A stretch of DNA of 5,398 nucleotides, taken from NCBI GenBank assembly GCA_003222935.1, contig QHXL01000217.1:1-5398 (forward strand), given 5' to 3'. Shown here piece by piece: positions 1 to 5,398 of this stretch. The notes below the pieces were generated by a model that was given only the letters and a program-made list of their open reading frames with translations, ran no database searches and had not been told where the DNA came from. Position 1 is the stretch's first letter. Each line of letters begins with the position of its first letter. The translations under genes and the position numbers were made by a program. Source of the DNA: Acidobacteriota bacterium. GTDB lineage: Bacteria; Acidobacteriota; Blastocatellia; Pyrinomonadales; Pyrinomonadaceae.

Positions 1-2844
1 CGTAAGACTGATCCACCGGCAAGCTATCAGTTAAAAGTTGACGTTACACAGCCTGCAAGCGAGCGGGATCGGACCGTTAACACTTCAGAACGTCTCTTGT
101 CAGAAGCAATTTCGCTCGAGTCGCGGGCCACGACCGACTCGCGAGCTGAAGCATTGGCAAAGTATCAAGAGGCATTGCTGCTGACGGATCGTGCTGGCGA
201 TCTGCAATTGAAAGCGATCGTGCTCAATCGGATTGGACGAAACTTCTTCTCGTCGGGCCAGTATCAAAAAGCGCTCGATCATCACCAGCAAGCGTTGCAA
301 CTCGCGCGAACTGCATCCGACCATCAGACCGAGGCTACGGCGCTCACCTATATTGGCGATAGCTACAGACTGACGACTGAGAACGAGAAAGCTGCCGACA
401 CACTCATCAAGGCGGTCCAAGGATGGCAGAGCCTGCAAGATCGACGCGGCGAATGGAGAGCGTTGAATATCCTTGGTCGCGTCTACTTCCAGATGGGCGA
501 TCAATACAGGTCGATCAGCTGCTTCGATCAGGCATTGCAGTTGTCGCGAACTCTATCGGATAAGAGCCAGGAGACTGAAACGTTGGGTGGCATGGGCCTT
601 TCATATTACACAGTGGGCGAAAATGAGAAGGCTGCGGAGATCTGGAAACAAGAACTGGCCCTGATCAGGTCAGGAAATCTAACGAGCCGGGAATCCAGCG
701 TGTTGGGTATGCTTGGGGCGGCTCATAACGCGTTGGGTAATAAAGAGGAGGCACTTGATTACCTGGGCCAGGCCATTAAGTTGGCCCGAGACAGAGGCGA
801 TCGCGCTGACGAGGCCTCAGGCCTTCAGACTATGGGAAGGGTTTACCGGACCCTCGGAGAACCGAAAAAATCGATCGAGTATCTCGACCAGTCATTAGTG
901 GTTCTGAAAGAAGTTAATAACCCTCCAACCAACGTGGCCCGCGCGCACTATAACCTTGGCAAGGCATACATCGATCTGGGCGAGTATGAGAAGGCAATCA
1001 ACTACTTAAACGAGGCACTACTGGTCTGGCAATCCAGGCATGATCCGATAAACATCGCCTCAACCATTCGTGAGTTGGCGCGCGCGGAACGTGGTCGGGG
1101 CAACCTCGAAACGGCGCTTGTTCAGAGTGAGTCGGCACTAAACCTCATTGAATGGCTTCGGTCATCGTCCGGTGGGTCTGAAGCGCGTGCTACTTACCTG
1201 TCGTCAGTACAGGATTATTTTGAACTTAAAATCGATGTACTGACTCGCTTGCACAAACTCTATCCGTCAAAGGATTATGCGGCGGAGGCGTTGCACACGA
1301 GCGAAAGAGCTCGCGCACGTTCGCTCCTGGAGGCCCTGGCAGAAGCCGGCGTTGACATCCGTCGAGGCGTTGATCCCGAACTCCTCAAACGTCAGCAGAA
1401 AATAGCCGAAGAGCTTAGCGCGAAGGCGTCTGAACAGGCGCGACTGGCCGGAGTAAAAACAACGCCAGCTTCAGTGGATCAAGTAAACACAGAAATCAAA
1501 GAACTGAGCGCTCAACACGAGCGTGTTGAAGCGGAGATCCGGGCTGGCAGTCCACTCTACGCTCAGTTGAAACAACCTCACCCGCTTAGCTTAGCGGAGA
1601 TTCGCCAACAGGTTGTCGATGATCAAACGTTGCTCCTGGAATATCACCTTGGCTTGGAACGCAGTTACTTATGGGCAGTCACCTCCAAGTCGATAGAAAG
1701 TTACGAACTGCCGAAGCGTGAAGTAATAGAAGCTGCAGCACGTGGTGTTTATGAAACGCTTACCGCTCGAAATCGGCGGGTTAAGTTTGAGACAGTTCAA
1801 GAACGTCGTGATCGAATCGCGAAAGCAGACGTGAATTATCCGGATGCTGCCCGGGCGCTGAGTCGAATAGTGCTTGAACCAGTAGCGGCGCAACTGCCTA
1901 ACAAGCGGTTGTTAATTGTGAGCGACGGCGCTTTGCAATACATTCCTTTCGCCGCCCTGCCAAAGCCGGGCTCTTCATCTTTTGAACCACTAACCGTTAC
2001 GAACGAAGTTGTCAGCCTACCATCCGCATCCACGTTGGCTGTTCTCAGGAGTGAAGTTGCGCAGCGCCATTCGGTTTCAAAAACGATCGCCGTAATCGCC
2101 GACCCGGTGTTCGATGAGAATGATCAACGAGTCAAAGACTCGGTAGCCAGGAGCGGAAGATTCGTACCGGAAAAAGTTGTGGCGACGCGAAGGGCTAGCT
2201 TTTCGAAGAGTGAGATTCAAAGATCAGCCGGGGAGTCGGGTTGGGATGGTGAAGCCGTGAGCATGGTGAGACTCCCGTTCACGCGCCGGGAAGCGAACGC
2301 AGTTGCGGCTTTAGTTCCGGCAGCATCCCGCAAGCTTGATCTGGATTTTGCCGCGAATCTTTCCAACGCGACTGGCTCCGATCTTTCGCAATACCGGATA
2401 GTGCATTTTGCAACCCATGGATTCTTAAACAGCCGGCATCCCGAGTTATCCGGCCTGGTGCTTTCACTGGTAGATGAGAACGGCCATGAACGGAATGGCT
2501 TTCTTCGCGCTCATGAAATCTACGATTTGAAGTTTGCGGCAGAACTCGTCGTGCTGAGCGGATGCCGTACCGGGTTGGGTAAAGAGATTCGAGGCGAAGG
2601 CCTGATCGGAATTACCCGCGCTTTCATGCATGCCGGATCGGAGCGAGTGATGGTCAGCCTTTGGGATGTACACGATGAGGCCACAGCCGAGTTGATGACC
2701 CGGTTTTATACGCGGCTACTTGGTCCTCAGAAGGTTTCGCCGGCTGCGGCTCTGCGCGCGGCCCAGGTGTCTATGGCCCGGGATAAACGCTGGTCGTCTC
2801 CGTACTATTGGGCAGGTTTTACTTTGCAGGGTGAGCCACGTTAA
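1..2844 (+). CDS. TPR-CHAT domain protein, predicted caspase-like cysteine peptidase (5' end missing)
   Basis: The reading frame is open from base 1 to a TAA stop at 2842-2844, giving 947 visible residues, so the true start lies upstream. The TTG at 97 has no convincing ribosome site and conserved-looking sequence precedes it. Residues 1-40 (a SYQLKV strand, then ERDRTV) resemble the end of the beta-rich N-terminal domain found in this family, often behind a signal peptide. Eight TPRs follow (about 72-392), then a helical linker containing SERARARSLLE and a probable coiled coil (about 462-517). The C-terminal CHAT domain (caspase HetF-associated with TPRs) begins near 617 with LLIVSDGALQYIPF. 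The predicted His-Cys dyad is intact: His806 in HFATHG (codon 2416-2418) and Cys855 in LSGCRTG (codon 2563-2565). The ending YYWAGFTLQGE is typical of the family. The substrate is unknown; the TPRs probably bind a protein partner. Family assignment is firm; proteolytic activity and location are inferred. Confidence 0.93.
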   Translation, partial: RKTDPPASYQLKVDVTQPASERDRTVNTSERLLSEAISLESRATTDSRAEALAKYQEALLLTDRAGDLQLKAIVLNRIGRNFFSSGQYQKALDHHQQALQLARTASDHQTEATALTYIGDSYRLTTENEKAADTLIKAVQGWQSLQDRRGEWRALNILGRVYFQMGDQYRSISCFDQALQLSRTLSDKSQETETLGGMGLSYYTVGENEKAAEIWKQELALIRSGNLTSRESSVLGMLGAAHNALGNKEEALDYLGQAIKLARDRGDRADEASGLQTMGRVYRTLGEPKKSIEYLDQSLVVLKEVNNPPTNVARAHYNLGKAYIDLGEYEKAINYLNEALLVWQSRHDPINIASTIRELARAERGRGNLETALVQSESALNLIEWLRSSSGGSEARATYLSSVQDYFELKIDVLTRLHKLYPSKDYAAEALHTSERARARSLLEALAEAGVDIRRGVDPELLKRQQKIAEELSAKASEQARLAGVKTTPASVDQVNTEIKELSAQHERVEAEIRAGSPLYAQLKQPHPLSLAEIRQQVVDDQTLLLEYHLGLERSYLWAVTSKSIESYELPKREVIEAAARGVYETLTARNRRVKFETVQERRDRIAKADVNYPDAARALSRIVLEPVAAQLPNKRLLIVSDGALQYIPFAALPKPGSSSFEPLTVTNEVVSLPSASTLAVLRSEVAQRHSVSKTIAVIADPVFDENDQRVKDSVARSGRFVPEKVVATRRASFSKSEIQRSAGESGWDGEAVSMVRLPFTRREANAVAALVPAASRKLDLDFAANLSNATGSDLSQYRIVHFATHGFLNSRHPELSGLVLSLVDENGHERNGFLRAHEIYDLKFAAELVVLSGCRTGLGKEIRGEGLIGITRAFMHAGSERVMVSLWDVHDEATAELMTRFYTRLLGPQKVSPAAALRAAQVSMARDKRWSSPYYWAGFTLQGEPR
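214..1176 (+). repeat. Array of eight tetratricopeptide repeats inside the CHAT protein
   Basis: Eight consecutive helix-turn-helix units begin at 214, 334, 454, 574, 694, 814, 937 and 1057. Seven are exactly 40 residues long and the sixth is 41, with one extra residue in its closing loop (NNPPTNV). The usual TPR positions are recognisable: a Leu at position 4, Gly or Ala at 8, Tyr or another aromatic at 11, Gly at 15 in most units, and Ala near 20 and 27. The long 40-residue period, with an acidic or polar loop (SD, DR, GD) between units, is typical of the TPR_12-like repeats that precede CHAT domains. A partial helix (EALAKYQEALLLTDRAGD) just before 214 looks like the second helix of a further degenerate unit. 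Such an array would form a superhelix that binds a partner protein or peptide; the ligand cannot be read from sequence. Confidence 0.9.
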
Positions 2845-2903
2845 GCGCTCCGGAGCCGCGCAGGTTCGCGGTGAGTGCTATTTCGTTGGTAAGAGGAGTT
2901 TAA
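2845..2903 (+). other. Short spacer between the CHAT and kinase genes, no terminator
   Basis: This 59-bp gap contains a perfect 10-bp palindrome, GCTCCGGAGC, at 2847-2856. An overlapping GC-only hairpin has arms CCGCG (2856-2860) and CGCGG (2867-2871). Neither is followed by a run of T, so neither reads as an intrinsic terminator, and I see no convincing promoter in the gap. The simplest reading is that transcription continues from the CHAT gene into the kinase gene. The hairpins might modulate that or be chance in a GC-rich patch. Confidence 0.5.
2891..2898 (+). promoter_or_regulatory. Strong Shine-Dalgarno that fixes the kinase start at TTG 2904
   Basis: AAGAGGAG lies five bases upstream of TTG at 2904, which is good spacing for a near-consensus ribosome binding site. 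An in-frame TAA occupies 2901-2903, directly before the TTG, so translation in this frame cannot begin earlier. The next in-frame candidate, ATG at 2952, has only a run of G one base upstream, too close to serve as a normal Shine-Dalgarno. Confidence 0.8.
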
Positions 2904-4754
2904 TTGACGTTGCCAGACTCAACTACCGTTATCCACGATGCAATCGGGGGGATGAATTCCAAAGAGGCGTTCCGGTTGCAGGAAGAGCAACTCTGGCTTG
3001 TCATCGACGCTTTGCCGCCGCTCATCTCTTTTATTGATTCTGAACAGCGCTACCAATTCACCAACAAACGATATGAAGAGTGGTTTGGTCTTTCTCGCGA
3101 GCAGATGCGCGGTAAGCACATGAGAGAGATCCTGGGCCAGGAGGCGTATGAAAATGTTCTCCCGCGAGTCGAACAAGCTTTAAGGGGCACTAAGGTTTCC
3201 TTCACTTGTTGGGTAGATTACAAAGGCGCCGGCAAGCGTTATGTAGAAGTCAACTATTTGCCGCAGCTGGATGAACGAGGAGAGACGCGTGGGTTCTTAG
3301 CTTTCATCCTCGATTCGACGGAAAGGAAACGGGACGAAGAGGAATTGCAAGAAAGCAAGGAACGTTTTCAACGGTTGGTTGAAACAACTAACGTCATCGG
3401 GTGGGAAGCCGACCTCGAAACGTGGGCGTTTACATATGTTAGCCCGCAAGTTACTAGACTGCTGGGCTATCAACCGAGTGAATGGTACGAGGGAGACTTT
3501 TGGATCGAACACCTACATCCGGAAGATCGGGAATATGCAGTGAAGTTGTGCGCTGAATCATCGAAGAGCCTGACCGAATATGAATTTGAATATCGGATGA
3601 TCGCCGCTGACGGAAGGACAGTCTGGCTACGTGACCTTGTCAGCGTAGTGGACTTGGCAAATGGGAAGAAGGAACTGCGCGGCTACTTGATTGATGTCAC
3701 GGATCGGAAGAAAGTCGAAGAATCACTGCGACATTCCGAAGAACAATTACAAAATCTACTGGAGAATATTCCGGACCATGTCTTTACGATCGATAGCCTC
3801 GGCATCATACGCTATATCAATCACACAGCTCCCGGATTCAGAAAGGATGAAGTTCTGGGTAAGCATTTCTCTACCTTTCTCGAGCCCGAGTCGCGCGACC
3901 TTGCGTGTCGTTGTCTACAAAACGTATTGCAATCCGGTACACCCAGCGATTTCGAGGGAACGGATGTAAATTCCCGCAGTTATCGCATTCGATATGTACC
4001 CGTCAATCGCAGTGGTGAAGTTGGATCGGTCCTCATGGTAGCCACTGACGTTACGGAACAGAAGCGCTCTGAGAAGTCGAGGCGGAACTTAATCGAACGC
4101 CTCGAAAGTGCGCGTGAAGTTGAACGACGAACGTTGGCAAGAGAACTGCACGACGAAGCTTCTCAAGACCTGTCCGCAGCCGGACTATACCTAACCCAGG
4201 TCAGCAAAAAGATCGCTCTGTTGTTGCCTGAAGAAGAGTCAATTAAAGACGTTCTTAAGAAAGCGGATGAGCTTATACAGCTAACCCATGAGTCGCTTCG
4301 GCGAACCGCACACGCCTTGCACCCGTCAATTTTGGAACATTACGGTCTAGTTATCGCATTGCAAGGATTCACGCAAGAATTGAGCAAGTCGACTGATAGA
4401 TCCGGACTGATTTTTGAGATGGAGACTGCTCCGGATTTGCCTCGCCTCGATCGAATGGTCGAGACTGCGGCATACCGAATCACCCAGGAAGCAATAACAA
4501 ACGCCTTCAAACACGCTCAAGCGCGGCATATTTCAATCAACCTGGGTCTCCACGAGAACATGGTGTCGATCGTAGTAGAGGATGACGGTCGCGGCATTGA
4601 TCATGGGGCGGTTGAAGAGAGTCGGGGTATTGGGCTTGCTGCGATGTATGAACGGGCCGATCTCATCGGTGCGAAGCTCGACATCTCGACGAAGGTATCT
4701 GGAGGTACCAGGCTAGCGCTTGATATACCCTTTGCCAGAAACCAGGCGATTTAG
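2904..4754 (+). CDS. Soluble PAS-PAS-PAS sensor histidine kinase, HisKA_3 (NarL/DesK-type) family
   Basis: This 616-residue protein has no membrane segment or signal peptide, so it should sense a cytosolic cue. Three PAS domains lie at about 28-143 (PAS_4-like, LPPLISFIDSEQRYQFTNKR), 152-272 (PAS_3-like, HPEDRE then EFEYRM...DGRTVWLRD) and 278-390. Each ends in a D-x-T-(E/D)-x-K/R helix that leads into a charged linker. The dimerisation and phosphoacceptor region (about 398-485) has ERRTLARELHDEASQDL with His416 as the predicted phosphorylated residue, then LRRTAHALHPSILEHYGL. The ATPase domain (about 515-612) keeps the N-box (ITQEAITNAFKHA, Asn533), the G1 box (DDGRGID, Asp560-Asp561), the G2 box (GIGLAAMYERA, 575 onward) and GGT at 600-602. 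All catalytic elements are present, so an active kinase is predicted. Such kinases usually phosphorylate a LuxR/NarL-type response regulator, but none is in the window. The start is TTG 2904, and the gene probably shares a transcript with the CHAT gene 59 bp upstream. The signal is unknown. Confidence 0.95.
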   Translation: MTLPDSTTVIHDAIGGMNSKEAFRLQEEQLWLVIDALPPLISFIDSEQRYQFTNKRYEEWFGLSREQMRGKHMREILGQEAYENVLPRVEQALRGTKVSFTCWVDYKGAGKRYVEVNYLPQLDERGETRGFLAFILDSTERKRDEEELQESKERFQRLVETTNVIGWEADLETWAFTYVSPQVTRLLGYQPSEWYEGDFWIEHLHPEDREYAVKLCAESSKSLTEYEFEYRMIAADGRTVWLRDLVSVVDLANGKKELRGYLIDVTDRKKVEESLRHSEEQLQNLLENIPDHVFTIDSLGIIRYINHTAPGFRKDEVLGKHFSTFLEPESRDLACRCLQNVLQSGTPSDFEGTDVNSRSYRIRYVPVNRSGEVGSVLMVATDVTEQKRSEKSRRNLIERLESAREVERRTLARELHDEASQDLSAAGLYLTQVSKKIALLLPEEESIKDVLKKADELIQLTHESLRRTAHALHPSILEHYGLVIALQGFTQELSKSTDRSGLIFEMETAPDLPRLDRMVETAAYRITQEAITNAFKHAQARHISINLGLHENMVSIVVEDDGRGIDHGAVEESRGIGLAAMYERADLIGAKLDISTKVSGGTRLALDIPFARNQAI

Positions 4755-4789
4755 TGAGAGGTACTCTAAACTACCAGACTGCGCTGACC

Positions 4790-4819
4790 TGGATATCATT
4801 CACTCGTCGCTGCTAGAAT
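4790..4819 (+). promoter_or_regulatory. Candidate housekeeping-sigma promoter for the S8 protease gene
   Basis: In the 148-bp gap after the kinase gene, TGGATA at 4790-4795 matches the -35 consensus TTGACA at 4 of 6 bases. After an 18-base spacer, TAGAAT at 4814-4819 matches the -10 consensus at 5 of 6, and TGC at 4811-4813 directly before it adds an extended -10 element. Transcription would begin near 4826 and leave a leader of roughly 77 bases. The rest of the gap (4755-4902) holds no clear terminator or small gene. This is pattern matching only, on a short AT-richer stretch where chance matches are common. Confidence 0.35.
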
Positions 4820-4902
4820 CCCGATTGTTCTCACTTGGCTCCCAAAAGCTCTAAACATCTTACAGACTAAAAACCCATGTTGTTAACGGAATTTACTTCC
4901 TC

Positions 4903-5398
4903 ATGAAAAGACTGCGCTCATCAAGCACGAGCTGCGTTCCAATAGGAAGAACTTTGTTAATCGTCCTCGCCCTCGTGGTGTTCGGACCGCTTGTCACCAC
5001 TGCAACACTGCAAACTATTCAGCCCATCAAGTCCCCAGCACTATCGCAAGCCAAACTCCTTCAGTCGGTGCCCGGTGAGATACTAGTTCGGTTCCGTTCT
5101 GACTCACTCGTTACGCGCAATGGACTACGAACTGCCCAAGTGACTACAAACTTGGCGAAAACCATCGCGCTCGAGTTGCACGATCTCTCTACAGTAAATG
5201 AAATTGTTCCGGGGCTGCGTTTGATCAAAACCTCGCCCTCACAAGAGCTCGATGTCCTTGCCGCGCTCAATTCAAGAGACGACGTAATCTACGCCGAGCC
5301 CAACTATATCTGGCGTCGTGATTCAACTATACCCAACGATGAGTTCTTTGAATTTCAATGGGGCATGAATCAAATAGAAGCTGATAAAGCCTGGGACA
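4903..5398 (+). CDS. Exported subtilisin-family (S8) serine protease, N-terminal part only
   Basis: An ATG at 4903 opens a frame with no stop to the right edge of the window (165 codons visible). It is the only ordinary start after the in-frame TAA at 4852-4854, although no clear Shine-Dalgarno precedes it. Residues 1-34 form a plausible Sec signal peptide: a basic start (MKRLR), a hydrophobic core (TLLIVLALVVFGPLV) and a likely cut after TTA. Residues about 56-138 look like the propeptide of S8 proteases, with PGEILVRFR at the start and the characteristic VIYAEPNY near the end (128-135). The segment PNDEFFEFQWGMNQI (144-158) and ADKAWD (160-165) marks entry into the catalytic domain. The catalytic Asp, His and Ser all lie beyond the window, so activity cannot be judged. 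The product is probably secreted, with the propeptide removed on maturation. Its own candidate promoter and the 148-bp gap suggest a unit separate from the kinase. Confidence 0.87.
   Translation, partial: MKRLRSSSTSCVPIGRTLLIVLALVVFGPLVTTATLQTIQPIKSPALSQAKLLQSVPGEILVRFRSDSLVTRNGLRTAQVTTNLAKTIALELHDLSTVNEIVPGLRLIKTSPSQELDVLAALNSRDDVIYAEPNYIWRRDSTIPNDEFFEFQWGMNQIEADKAWD

Noticed and set aside
97..99. TTG as the start of the CHAT gene
   Set aside because: The frame is open and reads as family-like sequence back to base 1, and no good ribosome site precedes 97. The gene is cut by the window edge.
100..504. Antisense open frame of 134 residues
   Set aside because: It lies wholly inside the clear TPR coding region on the other strand, with no recognisable domain. 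The same applies to the other antisense frames (1669-1893, 1836-2033, 2279-2467, 2464-2673, 2919-3176, 3297-3512, 4347-4529, 5061-5270).
1..2844. CHAT protein as part of a CRISPR-guided protease (Craspase/Csx29-like) or other defence island
   Set aside because: No CRISPR repeats, Cas7-like effector or nucleic-acid sensor is in the window. The TPR-CHAT style matches the abundant stand-alone Acidobacteriota family instead.
2847..2871. Palindrome and GC hairpin as an intrinsic terminator
   Set aside because: The stems are short and no T-run follows, so termination is not supported.
2720..3037. Forward frame of 105 residues bridging the CHAT and kinase genes
   Set aside because: It overlaps the conserved end of CHAT and the start of PAS1 in another frame, its product is Arg-rich and low in recognisable content, and both overlapped frames are clearly coding.
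4757..4766. GAGAGGTACTCT-type inverted repeat just after the kinase stop
   Set aside because: Only four pairs (AGAG/CTCT) form, with no T-tract, so this is within chance expectation.
4835..4845. TTGG-CTC-CCAA inverted repeat as a terminator after the kinase gene
   Set aside because: The stem is only four base pairs and is followed by AAAAGCTC, with no T-tract on either strand.

Overview
The window looks like a fragment of a bacterial chromosome of moderate GC. Its most likely source is an Acidobacteriota, Blastocatellia/Pyrinomonadales-type soil bacterium. That placement rests on recognising the style of the TPR-CHAT protein (motifs such as SERARARSLLE, LPSASTLAVLR, HFATHGFLNSRHPELSG and LSGCRTGLGKEIRGEG), together with a PAS-rich soluble histidine kinase and an exported S8 protease. 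No 16S rRNA or other strict marker is present, so the placement is an inference.

Layout: all three genes are on the + strand. (1) Positions 1-2844 hold a TPR-CHAT protein (predicted caspase-like cysteine peptidase). Its 5' end is cut off by the window edge, because the frame is open right back to base 1. (2) After a 59-bp spacer without a terminator, and behind a strong Shine-Dalgarno, 2904-4754 encodes a soluble histidine kinase with three PAS domains and a HisKA_3-type H-box. It starts at a TTG codon. (3) After a 148-bp spacer with a candidate promoter, 4903-5398 holds the start of an exported subtilisin-family (S8) protease. It shows a signal peptide, a propeptide and the first residues of the catalytic domain, and runs off the right edge.

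How they may work together: genes 1 and 2 are close enough and well enough arranged to be one transcription unit. That would join a predicted protease effector with a protein-interaction array to a cytosolic sensor kinase. No response regulator is visible, so the kinase's partner lies outside the window. The S8 gene appears to have its own promoter and is probably a separate unit. There is no CRISPR array, mobile element, tRNA or rRNA. The most notable point is the CHAT/sensor-kinase pairing. Nothing here demonstrates a new system on its own.
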